From Spirochaetaceae bacterium (lineage in GTDB: Bacteria > Spirochaetota > Spirochaetia > Treponematales > Breznakiellaceae): DNA of 56,322 nucleotides. The DNA is taken from NCBI GenBank assembly GCA_031279015.1, contig JAITJI010000065.1:1-56322 (forward strand). Reading direction: 5' to 3'. Below the pieces are notes generated by a model. That model was not told the DNA's origin. It worked only from the letters and a program-made list of their open reading frames with translations, and did not search any database. Both the position numbers and the translations under genes were made by a program. This document shows positions 42,635 to 53,244 of this stretch, piece after piece. Position 1 is the first letter of the stretch, and each line of letters starts with the position of its first letter.

Positions 42635-43150
42635 ATGGTAGATCGAGTGCTTATTGATTCGCTGAGCCTTAGATCCCGTGATTTTGCTTTCAAATGGAAG
42701 GAAAAGATCCGGAAGTCCCCCAATTTGAAGCATTATGGCGTCCTGGACGATGAGACTCTGATAGGGATAGATGCGCCCTTTTATCCCCTCCTGGCCCGTA
42801 CCCTTGACCGGGGCATAGACCGGTCCCTGATTGGGGATTTTTTCGTTAGGCTGGGGAAGGGCCGGATGCAGGATGGATTCCCCGTTTCCGAGGTGATCTA
42901 TGCGGTTAATCTGTCCCAGCAGGTGGTGATTGAGTACCTCATGACTGATTTTGTCCTGGAGAGTACGGTCAGGATGTATCAGGCCATGGGTACGGTTACC
43001 CGGGTTGCCGAATTCTTTCTCCTGGGTAGTTTCTATTTAACCAAGGGTTTTCTGGAAGCAACCTATACCAATATGAGTCGCCGTGACGCAATATCCGAGG
43101 AATTGTTAAAAAAATACTTTACCGATGACTTTTTTTTTAAAAACGATTAG
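42635..43150 (+). CDS. RsbRD N-terminal-domain-like protein
   Basis: 171 residues, all helical. Segments such as SRDFAFKWKEKIRKSPNLKH, FFVRLGKGRMQDGFPVSEVI and YAVNLSQQVVIEYL fit the RsbRD_N domain, a globin-like sensor normally joined to a STAS domain in stressosome proteins or to other outputs. Here it stands alone. No Shine-Dalgarno site; see promoter. It lies 70 bases before the ATP synthase genes and in the same direction, and no strong promoter is visible between, so read-through is possible. Confidence 0.6.
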   Translation: MVDRVLIDSLSLRSRDFAFKWKEKIRKSPNLKHYGVLDDETLIGIDAPFYPLLARTLDRGIDRSLIGDFFVRLGKGRMQDGFPVSEVIYAVNLSQQVVIEYLMTDFVLESTVRMYQAMGTVTRVAEFFLLGSFYLTKGFLEATYTNMSRRDAISEELLKKYFTDDFFFKND

Positions 43151-43220
43151 TATGATACATGAAAGGTACGGTAAAAACGTCAGATGTGTATAACATGTGC
43201 ATAATGATGGAAGTAACTTT

Positions 43221-43979
43221 ATGGATATAAAAGAGGCCCTGGAAGATTTTAAAACTATAATTTCTATACCGTTACCTGCGGGAAAATCGCTCCATATTCT
43301 GGGGCTTGAGATCACGTCTATCGATATAAATGAAACGGTTTTTATCTCCTGGGTGGTAATGGCGATTCTGATCGTCGCATCCCTCCTCTTTACCCGGCAT
43401 TTGAAGCGGATCCCCCGGGGAGCGCAGGTTTTTTTGGAGGCGGGGATCGAATTCTTAAACAACTTTTCCCGGGCCCAGTTTGGACACCGGGCAAAGGTCT
43501 ATGGCCCCTATATCGGGACCGTTTTTTTGTTTCTCTTTTTGGCAAATATCCTTCCCGCTATTTCACCGCTGTCTATTGGCATCCTGGGAATTGAACCTCC
43601 CTTCAGCATAAAACCCCCCACCAGAGACATCAATCTGACCGCAGCCCTGGCGCTGCTATCGATTCTCCTGGTCCTGATTGGAGGATTACGGGCCCGGGGG
43701 CTCAAGGGCTGGGCTAAACAGCTTCTTGTGCCGGTGCCATTGATGCTCCCATTCAACCTTCTGGAGTATATCATCCGTCCCCTCTCCCTGTGCCTCCGGC
43801 TTTTTGGGAACATCCTGGGGGGCTTTGTGATCATGCTGCTCGTGGAGCAGGCCCTTCCCGTACCGCTGGTGATTCCCGCGGCTCTGTCCCTGTATTTTGA
43901 TTTTTTTGACGGCCTCATTCAGGCAGTAGTTTTTACCTTTCTTACTACGCTGTTTGTGGCGGAAGCGGTGGAGGCATGA
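43221..43979 (+). CDS. atpB: F-type ATP synthase subunit a
   Basis: 252 residues, membrane stator channel of Fo. Five to six hydrophobic helices are visible. The essential arginine sits in LCLRLFGNILGGFVIMLL and the last helix holds the typical QAVVFTFLTTLF. ATG 43221 (MDIKEALEDF) is chosen because GGAAG lies 7 bases upstream; an ATG at 43197 would add 8 residues. First gene of the complete operon a-c-b-delta-alpha-gamma-beta-epsilon; no atpI is present. Confidence 0.9.
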   Translation: MDIKEALEDFKTIISIPLPAGKSLHILGLEITSIDINETVFISWVVMAILIVASLLFTRHLKRIPRGAQVFLEAGIEFLNNFSRAQFGHRAKVYGPYIGTVFLFLFLANILPAISPLSIGILGIEPPFSIKPPTRDINLTAALALLSILLVLIGGLRARGLKGWAKQLLVPVPLMLPFNLLEYIIRPLSLCLRLFGNILGGFVIMLLVEQALPVPLVIPAALSLYFDFFDGLIQAVVFTFLTTLFVAEAVEA

Positions 43980-44064
43980 GCGCCTAAGGCCCCGGGCATT
44001 AGGGTAACCTTTAAAAGTAGTCCGGATATATGTTTGTTAAAAACCGGAAAGGAGTTTATTTATT

Positions 44065-44292
44065 ATGGAAACCAATTTGATGTTTCTTATCGGGGCGGCC
44101 ATCGCTGTAGTCACCGGTCTGGGAGCGGGAATAGGCATCGGGATCGCCACAGGGCATACCGCTGAGGCCATAGCCCGCCAGCCTGAGGCGTCAGGGAAGA
44201 TAATGACCGCCTTTTTCCTCGGCATAGCCCTGGCGGAGGCCACCGCCATATATGGATTTGTGGTCGCCATACTCATATTCACCAAGGCTTGA
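44065..44292 (+). CDS. atpE: F-type ATP synthase subunit c
   Basis: 75 residues, two helices joined by the polar loop ARQPE. The ion-carrying carboxylate is E58 in ALAEATAIYG. In sodium-type rings (Ilyobacter) Gln 32 and Ser 66 bind Na+. The matching positions here are I25 (GIGIGIA) and A59, so the ring should carry protons. T60 and Y63 are kept. AAAGGAG upstream gives a strong ribosome site, fitting the many copies needed. Confidence 0.92.
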   Translation: METNLMFLIGAAIAVVTGLGAGIGIGIATGHTAEAIARQPEASGKIMTAFFLGIALAEATAIYGFVVAILIFTKA

Positions 44293-44303
44293 CGGATATT
44301 GGT

Positions 44304-44789
44304 ATGATAGATCCTTCCATAACAACCTTTCTGATCACCCTTATCAATATCGGAATCTTGTACTTTGTGCTGCGGAAGATTCTGTTTAAGCCGGTAACTC
44401 AATTCATGGAAGGGCGAACAAAAAAAATTGAAGATACTATAGCCCAAGCGGAACAGGACAAGGATCAGGCCAAACGGCTGCTTGAACGCTATGAGGCACA
44501 GTTGAAACAGGCCGGCGAAGAGGCGGAAAGGATCATCAAGGCCGCCCGGGAAACAGCCCGGCATGAGGCGGATTCCCTTGTCGCCCGGGGGAAGGAAGCG
44601 GCGGAACAACTCCTGGCCAACGGCCGGAAGCAACTGGAGGCGGAGCGTCATACCGCCCTTGCCCTGTTCCGCGCCGAAGCCGCCGCCATGGTGGTAAACG
44701 CCTCGGGCCGGCTGCTCAGGCGGGACTTGCAGTCCGAAGACAACCGGCGCTACGCCGATCTCCTCCTGCAGGAACTCGGACGGGACTAG
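44304..44789 (+). CDS. atpF: F-type ATP synthase subunit b
   Basis: 161 residues. One N-terminal membrane helix (ITTFLITLINIGILYFVLRK) and a long charged coiled coil (to about 150) form the peripheral stalk. ATG 44304 is preferred; a TTG at 44289 would overlap the atpE stop and add 5 residues. GGATATTGGT gives a weak site. delta follows after 1 base. Confidence 0.88.
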   Translation: MIDPSITTFLITLINIGILYFVLRKILFKPVTQFMEGRTKKIEDTIAQAEQDKDQAKRLLERYEAQLKQAGEEAERIIKAARETARHEADSLVARGKEAAEQLLANGRKQLEAERHTALALFRAEAAAMVVNASGRLLRRDLQSEDNRRYADLLLQELGRD

Positions 44790-44790
44790 G

Positions 44791-45372
44791 ATGTTTGTTG
44801 CAAAGCAGTGGGCCGGCGCCTTTATCAACGCCCTGGAAGGGGACGGGGTCTCCGGGGATGTTGAAGAGGGGCTTGCGGCCCTGCGGGTTTTTGCTGCCTG
44901 GGTTAAAAAGATACCCGGCGCCGTAACGGGAAGGGCGTCTTCCCTTCAGTTGGACCGGATTATCCGCAGCGCCATTGCCGGGGCGGGTCCCCATTTTGCC
45001 GGCCGGGGCACGGAATTCGCCGTCCGCCTCATCGTTCTCCTGACCAGGAAAAGTTGTTTGTGCCGGGTCGATGCGGTAGCGGAGGCGGCGGAGCTCATCC
45101 TGGACCGGAAACGGGGCATCCTCAACGCCGTGATGGAATGTTCCCTTCCGCCGGAGGAGGATCTGCGGGAGTCCCTTAAAAAGGGGATACGGCGGCGGAC
45201 CGGCGCGGCGGACGTAAAGTTGGAGGTCCGGGTCAAGCCGGAACTTCTGGGAGGATACCGGTTGTTATTAGGCGGCGATTGTATCGATGCCAGCCTGCGG
45301 GCTCAACTCCTGAGTATGACCCGTGAACTTTCCACCGGTCCTGTGGATAAGGTTTCTTTTGGAGGATCCTGA
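44791..45372 (+). CDS. atpH: F-type ATP synthase subunit delta
   Basis: 193 residues. Helical N-terminal domain ([17 protein letters not shown]) and C-terminal [21 protein letters not shown], the usual delta/OSCP ending. It joins stalk b to the alpha3-beta3 head. Its stop overlaps the atpA ATG (TGATG). Confidence 0.85.
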   Translation: MFVAKQWAGAFINALEGDGVSGDVEEGLAALRVFAAWVKKIPGAVTGRASSLQLDRIIRSAIAGAGPHFAGRGTEFAVRLIVLLTRKSCLCRVDAVAEAAELILDRKRGILNAVMECSLPPEEDLRESLKKGIRRRTGAADVKLEVRVKPELLGGYRLLLGGDCIDASLRAQLLSMTRELSTGPVDKVSFGGS

Positions 45373-46880
45373 TGATGAATTTTGGGGACCTGGCCAGAGT
45401 CCTGGAACAGCAGCTTGAAAACTGGGAACCGAAAGCCTCTTCGGACAGCATCGGCTTTGTGGTGCAGGTTGGGGATTCGGTGGCGACCGTCTACGGACTG
45501 GATAAGGCCATATACGGTGAACTGGTGGAATTTTCTTCCGGCGCCATGGGAATTGTGCTTAACCTTGAGGAAGAGGGGATTGGCTGCGTCCTCCTCTCCG
45601 GGGAATCTTTGGTAAAAGACGGGGAAGAGGTCCGGGGTACCGGCAGGGTAGTTTCCGTTCCCTCGGGGCCATCCCTTCTTGGCCGGGTCCTTAACCCCCT
45701 GGGGGAGGTAATAGACGGCAAGGGCCCCGTCATTGCCGAGGCTTTTCTGCCCGTCGAATCCCCGGCGCCTCCGGTGATAGAACGGGGTTCCGTGGATACC
45801 CCCCTGGAAACGGGGACCCTGGCGGTAGATGCCATGATTCCCATTGGCCGGGGACAACGGGAACTCATCATTGGGGACCGGCAGACTGGAAAAACCGCCC
45901 TGGCCATTGATGCGATCATCAATCAAAAGGGCAAGGATGTGTACTGTGTCTACTGCGCCATCGGACAGAAGTCCTCTTCCGTGGCGGCGATCATCCGGAA
46001 TCTCGAACAGGTTGGCGCCATGGACTACACCTTTGTGGTGCTGGCCTCCGCCTCGGATTCGGCGGCCCTGCAGTACCTGGCCACCTATTCGGCCTGCGCC
46101 ATGGCGGAATTCTTTATGCGCCAGGGCAGGGATGTGCTCATCGTCTACGACGATCTTTCCAAGCACGCAGTGGCGTACCGGACCATAAGCCTGCTTCTCC
46201 GCAGACCCCCCGGACGGGAAGCCTTCCCGGGGGATGTGTTTTACCTCCACTCCCGTCTTTTGGAACGGGCGGCCAAGCTGTCGGACACCCGGGGGGGCGG
46301 CTCCATCACCGCCCTTCCCATTGTGGAAACCCAGGCGGGGGATATCTCTTCATATATACCCACCAATGTCATCTCCATCACCGATGGTCAGATATTCCTG
46401 GATTCCGAGCTGTTTAACTCTGGTTTCAGGCCGGCCATAGACGTGGGGCTTTCGGTCAGCCGGGTAGGAGGGGCGGCCCAGTACAAGGGGATCCGTAAAA
46501 TTTCAGGCCGGCTGAGGCTGGATATGGCCCAATACCGGGAGATGGCCGCTTTTGCCCAGTTCGGCAGCGACCTGGATAAGGCCACCCAGGACAAACTCGC
46601 CCAGGGAGAACGGCTCATGGAGGTGCTGAAGCAGCCCCAGTTTTCTCCCCTTCCCATGGCGGAGGAGATGGCGATCCTCTTTGTCGCCGTGAACGGGCAT
46701 TTGATGGATATGGCAAAGGATACGGTGGCCCCCTTTATCCGGGGTTTTCTTGAGTTTCTCTCGATCCACCACAGGGAACTCATGGAGACCATCGCAAAAA
46801 CCGGCAGTACCACCGTAGAAATAGAAGAAGAACTCAATAGGGCGGTGGAAAATTGCAAACAGCTTAAACAGCAGGGATAG
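45372..46880 (+). CDS. atpA: F-type ATP synthase subunit alpha
   Basis: 502 residues. Walker A GDRQTGKT (168-175), [13 protein letters not shown] before it, and the alpha signature [14 protein letters not shown] near 355-368 with the arginine finger. Non-catalytic nucleotide-binding subunit of F1. GGAGG (45361-45365) lies in the end of atpH. The family phrase MQTGLKAIDAM is here [11 protein letters not shown]. Length is normal. Confidence 0.95.
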   Translation: MMNFGDLARVLEQQLENWEPKASSDSIGFVVQVGDSVATVYGLDKAIYGELVEFSSGAMGIVLNLEEEGIGCVLLSGESLVKDGEEVRGTGRVVSVPSGPSLLGRVLNPLGEVIDGKGPVIAEAFLPVESPAPPVIERGSVDTPLETGTLAVDAMIPIGRGQRELIIGDRQTGKTALAIDAIINQKGKDVYCVYCAIGQKSSSVAAIIRNLEQVGAMDYTFVVLASASDSAALQYLATYSACAMAEFFMRQGRDVLIVYDDLSKHAVAYRTISLLLRRPPGREAFPGDVFYLHSRLLERAAKLSDTRGGGSITALPIVETQAGDISSYIPTNVISITDGQIFLDSELFNSGFRPAIDVGLSVSRVGGAAQYKGIRKISGRLRLDMAQYREMAAFAQFGSDLDKATQDKLAQGERLMEVLKQPQFSPLPMAEEMAILFVAVNGHLMDMAKDTVAPFIRGFLEFLSIHHRELMETIAKTGSTTVEIEEELNRAVENCKQLKQQG

Positions 46881-46882
46881 GG

Positions 46883-47767
46883 ATGGCAAATTTACGGGAT
46901 GTACGTTTACGGATGCGGGCCATCAGGCAGACTCTTCAGGTAACCAAAGCGATGAACCTCATTTCTACTGCAAAACTGCGTAAAGGCCGGCGGATCCTGG
47001 AGGATACGGAACCCTATTTTACCCGTATCCAGAAATCAATGTTTGACATCCTCTCCGGCGTTGGGGATGTGGAGAGCAATTTTTTTAAACCCCCGGACAA
47101 AAACCGGATGCGTACCGCGGTGATGGTGGTTACCAGTGACAAGGGCCTTGCGGGGGGCTATAATGCCAATATCTATCGCCAGGTCAACGAATTCTGTACG
47201 GGCATCAAAAATCCCATTCTCATCCTGATCGGTTCCATCGGATACCGGTATTTTATTCACAGCCCCTACCTTATTCTGGAGAATTTTTCCTTTCGCTCCC
47301 AGATGCCCACGGTGGAAAATGCCAAGGAAATTGCGGAGTATATTATTTCTCAGTACCTCTGGGGTATGTTTGATGCGGTACACATCGTGTATACCCACAT
47401 GTACAGCACCATAAAATTGCTCCCCGTACAACGGCAGATCCTGCCTCTGGATGTAAAGGAAATACAGGCGGAGTTGTCCAGGAACGAAGGGCAGGAGCGG
47501 GCAGAACTCCATTTTGAATTTCTTCCCTCGGTAGAAACTGTCTTTGATGCCCTGGTACCCCTGTATATCAGGGGGATCATCTACGGATGCCTGGTGGAAG
47601 CCTACGTGAGTGAACAGAGCGCCCGGATGGCCGCCATGGATGAGGCGTCCCGGAGTGCGGAGGAGATGCTTGCCGATTTACAGATCAACTACAACCGGGC
47701 ACGGCAGGCGGGTATTACCCAGGAAGTATCGGAGATCGTTTCCGGATCGGCGGCGCTGGGAAATTAG
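46883..47767 (+). CDS. atpG: F-type ATP synthase subunit gamma
   Basis: 294 residues. The rotating central shaft. N-terminal RMRAIRQTLQVTKAMNLIST and the C-terminal helix SEQSARMAAMDEASRSAEEM are the conserved ends; VTSDKGLAGGYNANIY is the Rossmann part. Follows atpA after 2 bases with a GGGATAGGG site. Confidence 0.92.
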   Translation: MANLRDVRLRMRAIRQTLQVTKAMNLISTAKLRKGRRILEDTEPYFTRIQKSMFDILSGVGDVESNFFKPPDKNRMRTAVMVVTSDKGLAGGYNANIYRQVNEFCTGIKNPILILIGSIGYRYFIHSPYLILENFSFRSQMPTVENAKEIAEYIISQYLWGMFDAVHIVYTHMYSTIKLLPVQRQILPLDVKEIQAELSRNEGQERAELHFEFLPSVETVFDALVPLYIRGIIYGCLVEAYVSEQSARMAAMDEASRSAEEMLADLQINYNRARQAGITQEVSEIVSGSAALGN

Positions 47768-49189
<1,422 letters not shown>

Positions 49190-49198
49190 AGGACGGAA

Positions 49199-49648
49199 AT
49201 GGCAAAGCTTTTTAACTTTGAGGTTCATACCCCATACCGGCCTTTTTTTAAGGATGCCGTGGAGGCTATTTCCCTTACCCTGAGTGATGGTGAAATAGGG
49301 GTTTACGCGGGACACTCCGCCTTTACCGCCCCGGCGCTTACGAGTGTTTTGCGGATCAAGGACAAAAATGGAGTATGGAAGGAGGCCTTTGCGTCCGAAG
49401 GTATTCTGGAGGTAAAGGAGCATAAAACCGTGCTGGTAATAGACGCCGCCGAATGGTCCGAAGAAATTGACTATGACCGGGCTATTGCAGCCCGGACCCA
49501 GGCCATGGAAGTTCTTGAGTCGGGGATATTTAAGTTTGAAATTGACAGGGCCCGGGCTTCCCTGAAACGGGCGGAAACCCGGATACTGGTGTATGAGCGT
49601 TCCCGGCGGCAGGGAGGTCCGGCTTTGGCAGATATGGAGAAAGGGTAG
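49199..49648 (+). CDS. atpC: F-type ATP synthase subunit epsilon
   Basis: 149 residues. N-terminal beta-sandwich (FEVHTPYRPFFKDAVEAISL, GEIGVYAGHSAFTA) and C-terminal helical hairpin (RARASLKRAETRILVYERSR), which can brake rotation. AAGGA precedes ATG. Last gene of the operon; no clear terminator follows, only AT-rich DNA with the repeat ACGTATA near 49674. Confidence 0.88.
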   Translation: MAKLFNFEVHTPYRPFFKDAVEAISLTLSDGEIGVYAGHSAFTAPALTSVLRIKDKNGVWKEAFASEGILEVKEHKTVLVIDAAEWSEEIDYDRAIAARTQAMEVLESGIFKFEIDRARASLKRAETRILVYERSRRQGGPALADMEKG

Positions 49649-49734
49649 CCCCTAAGGCCCCTGTTTTCTTCACGTATACACACGTATATATATTCAAGAA
49701 AACGCATAAACATGCACAAAATTCCCCTTTTTTA

Positions 49735-49763
49735 TTGACATTCTCCGGACAAAACAGTATACT
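49735..49763 (+). promoter_or_regulatory. Promoter of the amino-acid ABC transporter operon
   Basis: TTGACA (49735-49740), 17-bp spacer, TATACT (49758-49763). Near consensus. The leader is about 78 bases with a strong AAGGAGGAG ribosome site. No CCTA-N9-TAGG palindrome is present. Confidence 0.8.
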
Positions 49764-49847
49764 GCCTCTATAAAAAACGGAAGCTTTGGGGAATGCAATC
49801 CGGTGATTGACCGTTCCGGGGTTTCCGTACTTTTTTAAGGAGGAGAA

Positions 49848-50657
49848 ATGAGTCTGAAAAAGCTTGCAGGAGTTGTCCTTTTTGCCCTGATCCTGGCTTC
49901 CGGCCTTTTTGCCGGGGCAAAGCAGGAATCCGGCGGATTAACCCTGAAGAAGGGAGTCCTGAGCGTAGGCATGGAGATCGGCTATCCCCCGATGGAATAC
50001 TTTGCCGATGACGGCAAAACCCCCCAGGGTTTTGATGTGGAACTGGCCAAGGCACTCGCCGGAAAACTGAACCTCAATTTTGAATGGGTGGATACCGCCT
50101 GGGACGGGATCTTTGCGGGGGTCGATACGGGTAAGTACGATTGTATCATTTCTTCGGTAACCTATACTGAAGAACGGGCGGTCAATTTCAATTTTTCCAA
50201 ACCCTATGTGGCCAATTCCCAACTGCTGGTGGTTCGTAAGGATTCACCCGTTAAACCCACGTCGATGGAGGATATCAAGGGCCTGCGCCTTACCTATCAG
50301 GCTGAAACCACCTCCGACACCCTGGCCACCGAGTGGATTGCCAAGACCGGCGCAAAGGTTGAAGTTTTTGAATACGACAAGGTAATGAACTGCTTTGATG
50401 AACTCACCCTGAACCGGGTTGATGTGATTCTGGTTGACAGCGTGGTGGCTGCGGAATACATTAGCAGGCCCGGGAATCCCTATGAGATTACCGCCGAGGT
50501 AAGCAACGATGAGGTTCTTGCAATCTGTCTCAAGAAGGGTAACGACGCCCTGACCGAAGCCCTGAACAAAGCGCTGGACGAACTCTTTGCCGACGGTACC
50601 TTACAGAGGATATCCCAACAGGTCTTTGGTACCGATGTGGTTTCTTCGGTCAGATAG
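49848..50657 (+). CDS. Polar amino acid ABC transporter, substrate-binding protein
   Basis: 269 residues, family 3 solute-binding protein. Signal peptide LAGVVLFALILASGLFAGA without a lipobox cysteine, so a soluble periplasmic form. The ligand-binding core is clear: LSVGMEIGYPPMEYFADDGK, GFDVELAKALAGKL, DCIISSVTYTEERAVNFNFS. This family binds glutamine, glutamate, arginine or cystine; sequence alone does not fix it. Permease and ATPase genes follow within 15 bases. cysK is the convergent neighbour, which makes cystine one possibility. Confidence 0.88.
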   Translation: MSLKKLAGVVLFALILASGLFAGAKQESGGLTLKKGVLSVGMEIGYPPMEYFADDGKTPQGFDVELAKALAGKLNLNFEWVDTAWDGIFAGVDTGKYDCIISSVTYTEERAVNFNFSKPYVANSQLLVVRKDSPVKPTSMEDIKGLRLTYQAETTSDTLATEWIAKTGAKVEVFEYDKVMNCFDELTLNRVDVILVDSVVAAEYISRPGNPYEITAEVSNDEVLAICLKKGNDALTEALNKALDELFADGTLQRISQQVFGTDVVSSVR

Positions 50658-50667
50658 GGAAGCGTAA

Positions 50668-51318
50668 ATGCAGAAGGTCCTCAGCTGGATACCCCCCCTT
50701 TTGGACGGAGCCCGAATTACCATTTCTCTGACCATTGTGGCGGTTTCGGCGGGACTCGTACTGAGCCTTTTCCTGGCATTGGGTAAAATGTCAAAGAGGG
50801 TATGGCTCAGTAATATCTGTTCGGCTTATATCTTCTTTTTCCGGGGAACGCCGCTTCTCATGCAGCTCTACTTTATCTACTACGGCCTTCCCCAGATCAC
50901 GTCTTTTTTGACCATCAACAGCCGGTTCCTGGCCGCCTTCTTTGCCTTTGGGCTTAACTCGGCGGCCTACTGCGCGGAGATTATCCGGGCGGCAATACAG
51001 TCCATCGACAAAGGCCAGTTCGAGGCGTCCAGGGCGCTTGGTATGAGTTACGCCCAGACCATGCGCCTGGTGATTGTACCCCAGTCCATCCGGCGGCTCA
51101 TCCCGCCGGTGGGCAATGAGTTTATCATGGTGTTGAAGGACGCTTCCCTTGTTTCAATCATCGCCCTTACGGATATCACCAAAGTTACCCGCTCAATTTC
51201 CTCGTCTACCGCATCGGCTATGGTTTATATTCCCGCCATGATTCTCTACCTCATCATTACTGCAGTTTTTTCATATATTTTTCACAGACTGGAAAAGAAG
51301 TATTCGGTATATCAATAG
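50668..51318 (+). CDS. Polar amino acid ABC transporter, permease
   Basis: 216 residues, HisM/GlnP family with about five membrane helices. The start LDGARITISLTIVAVSAGLV and FFRGTPLLMQLYFIYYGLP are typical; the ATPase-contact EAA loop is EASRALGMSYAQTMRLVIVP. A single permease gene suggests a homodimer. Confidence 0.92.
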   Translation: MQKVLSWIPPLLDGARITISLTIVAVSAGLVLSLFLALGKMSKRVWLSNICSAYIFFFRGTPLLMQLYFIYYGLPQITSFLTINSRFLAAFFAFGLNSAAYCAEIIRAAIQSIDKGQFEASRALGMSYAQTMRLVIVPQSIRRLIPPVGNEFIMVLKDASLVSIIALTDITKVTRSISSSTASAMVYIPAMILYLIITAVFSYIFHRLEKKYSVYQ

Positions 51319-51330
51319 GGGAACAGCGGC

Positions 51331-52089
51331 ATGTCAATGGTAAAAACGGTAGGGGTCTGTAAGGCCTTTGGCGCCCTGGAGGTGCTTAAGGATGTGTCCC
51401 TTTCGGTGGAGCAAAAGGAGGTGGTTTGCATCATCGGACCCTCCGGTGCGGGCAAGTCTACCTACCTCCGTTCCCTCAACCGGCTGGAGCGGATCGACAG
51501 CGGACAGATCTATATTGAAGACAAACTGCTCTTTGACTGTGTTAACGGGGTGAATACCGTCAAAATGCCCCCCCATGAACGGAATACCGCCCTCCTGGAA
51601 GTGGGGATGGTGTTCCAGAGTTTCAACCTCTTTCCCCACAAAGCGGCAATTGACAGCGTGATGCTTGCCCCGGTGCATGTCCGGAAGATTCCCCCGGAAG
51701 AAGCCCGGGAAAAGGCAAAGCTTCTCCTGGAACGGGTTGGTCTTGAGGACAAATTTGACGCCTTCCCCTCAAAGTTATCCGGCGGTCAGCAGCAACGTCT
51801 GGCTATTGCCCGGGCCCTGGCGATGGAGCCCCGGATTATGCTCTTTGATGAACCTACCTCCGCGCTGGACCCGGAACTGGTGGGAGAGGTGTTAAGCGTA
51901 ATGAAAACCCTCGCCACCGGCGGCATGACCATGCTGGTGGTAACCCACGAGATGGGCTTTGCCCGGGAAGTGGCGGACACGGTAGTTTTTATGTTTGCCG
52001 GTTCAATCCTGGAGGCGGGCCCCCCGGAGCAGATCTTCAGTAATCCTAAAAACAACCGCACCCGCCAGTTTCTGCAGAGCGTACTCTAG
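51331..52089 (+). CDS. Polar amino acid ABC transporter, ATP-binding protein
   Basis: 252 residues, GlnQ family. Walker [11 protein letters not shown]-loop VFQSFNLFP, signature [15 protein letters not shown], Walker [14 protein letters not shown]-loop VTHEMGFA. Powers the importer coded upstream. A hairpin directly follows the stop. Confidence 0.95.
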   Translation: MSMVKTVGVCKAFGALEVLKDVSLSVEQKEVVCIIGPSGAGKSTYLRSLNRLERIDSGQIYIEDKLLFDCVNGVNTVKMPPHERNTALLEVGMVFQSFNLFPHKAAIDSVMLAPVHVRKIPPEEAREKAKLLLERVGLEDKFDAFPSKLSGGQQQRLAIARALAMEPRIMLFDEPTSALDPELVGEVLSVMKTLATGGMTMLVVTHEMGFAREVADTVVFMFAGSILEAGPPEQIFSNPKNNRTRQFLQSVL

Positions 52090-52124
52090 TCCCGGAGCCG
52101 CTGTTTTCACCGGCAGCCCGGGAC
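52089..52124 (+). terminator. Hairpin after the ABC operon
   Basis: GTCCCGG (52089-52095) pairs with CCGGGAC (52118-52124), with an inner AGCCG/CGGC pairing. No T-run. Lies between convergent operon and cysK. Confidence 0.45.
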
Positions 52125-52186
52125 CTGTTCCTCAACTGCGGCAGGACTTCCGTCATTGCCAAGGCCGGCGATCAGGGTCCTGGGGC

Positions 52187-53107
52187 TTATTCTTCCCAGA
52201 GCCATGTTGAAAGGTACCGTTCCCCCGTATCCGGCAGTACCGCCACGATGGTTTTTCCTTTGTTTTCAGGCCGTTTGGCGATGGTCAATGCCGCTTCCAG
52301 CGCCGCCCCGGAGGATATCCCCGCCAGGATGCCCTCTTCTTTGGCGGCCTGACGGGCGACGGTCCCGGCCTTTACATCGTCGGTCTGGTAGATCTCGTCC
52401 ACAATGTTCTTGTCGTAAACCTGGGGCACAAAACCCGCGCCGATACCCTGGATCTTGTGCGGACCCGGCTGACCGCCGGAGAGCACCGGGGAAGAGGAGG
52501 GTTCCACGGCGATCACTTTTATAGATGGGTTTTTTGACTTGAGGTATTTCCCCGCACCGGTGATGGTACCGCCTGTACCAACCCCGCCGACAAGGATGTC
52601 TATCTTGCCTTCCGTATCTTCCCATATCTCGGGGCCTGTGGTCTGCTCATGGATGATGGGATTGGCAGGGTTATTAAACTGCTGGGGGATAAAGGAGTTG
52701 GGAGTTGCCGCCGCCAGCTCCTCCGCCCTGGCAATGGCCCCCTTCATGCCCTTGGCCCCTTCGGTAAGCTCCAGTTCCGCCCCCAGGGCTTTGAGAAGCT
52801 TCCGCCGTTCAATGCTCATGGTTTCCGGCATGGTCAGGATGATCCGGTAACCCTTGACCGCCGCCACAAAGGCAAGGCCGATCCCCGTGTTACCGCTGGT
52901 AGGTTCTATCAGCACGGTGCCCTTTTTTATTTTCCCATCCCGTTCCCCCGCTTCTATCAGGGCGAGGGCGATCCGATCCTTAACGCTTGAGAAGGGGTTA
53001 AAGCTCTCCAGCTTCACGTATACCGTGGCCTCACTTTCGTTCAACCGGTTGATCTTTACGATAGGCGTCTTGCCTATGAGGTCGGTGATCCTGTCTACTC
53101 TTGCCAT
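52187..53107 (-). CDS. cysK: Cysteine synthase (O-acetylserine sulfhydrylase)
   Basis: 306 residues. Makes cysteine from O-acetylserine and sulfide. PLP lysine K43 ([11 protein letters not shown]), substrate loop [13 protein letters not shown], phosphate loop [15 protein letters not shown], and [13 protein letters not shown] at the C-terminus. In Firmicutes, CysK also binds CymR (an Rrf2 protein) to sense cysteine; an Rrf2 protein of that cluster-free type lies at 37095. ATG follows AGGAG. Its promoter carries the CCTA-N9-TAGG palindrome. Confidence 0.95.
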   Translation of the reverse strand: MARVDRITDLIGKTPIVKINRLNESEATVYVKLESFNPFSSVKDRIALALIEAGERDGKIKKGTVLIEPTSGNTGIGLAFVAAVKGYRIILTMPETMSIERRKLLKALGAELELTEGAKGMKGAIARAEELAAATPNSFIPQQFNNPANPIIHEQTTGPEIWEDTEGKIDILVGGVGTGGTITGAGKYLKSKNPSIKVIAVEPSSSPVLSGGQPGPHKIQGIGAGFVPQVYDKNIVDEIYQTDDVKAGTVARQAAKEEGILAGISSGAALEAALTIAKRPENKGKTIVAVLPDTGERYLSTWLWEE

Positions 53108-53132
53108 GTTATGCTCCTGAATTGGGATATTA

Positions 53133-53149
53133 CCTAGTAATAATATAGG
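53133..53149. promoter_or_regulatory. Candidate operator CCTA-N9-TAGG (copy 2)
   Basis: CCTAGTAATAATATAGG lies just downstream of the cysK -10 box, over the expected start site. It has the same arms and the same 9-base gap as copy 1 at 34295-34311. A second, overlapping palindrome, TATTAC-CTA-GTAATA, is at 53128-53142. Confidence 0.55.
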
Positions 53150-53150
53150 G

Positions 53151-53180
53151 ATTATATACCAAAAAACAAAAAATTGTCAA
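53151..53180 (-). promoter_or_regulatory. cysK promoter
   Basis: Reverse-strand TTGACA (53175-53180), 18-bp spacer, TATAAT (53151-53156). Both boxes are perfect. The leader is about 38 bases. Confidence 0.8.
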
Positions 53181-53208
53181 GCGGTATTTTCTAAAATGCC
53201 CTGTATTT

Positions 53209-53230
53209 CCGCGCAGCGCCTTATGCGCGG
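53209..53230 (-). terminator. Hairpin after the GH2-regulator operon
   Basis: CCGCGCA (53209-53215) and TGCGCGG (53224-53230) form a perfect 7-bp stem, 15 bases past the regulator stop. No T-run. Confidence 0.4.
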
Positions 53231-53244
53231 ACGGTCCCGGAGAC

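Noticed and set aside
44065-44292. Gln in the RQPE segment of subunit c as a sodium ligand
   Set aside because: That Gln is in the polar loop. The sodium-binding Gln belongs to helix 1 and is Ile here.
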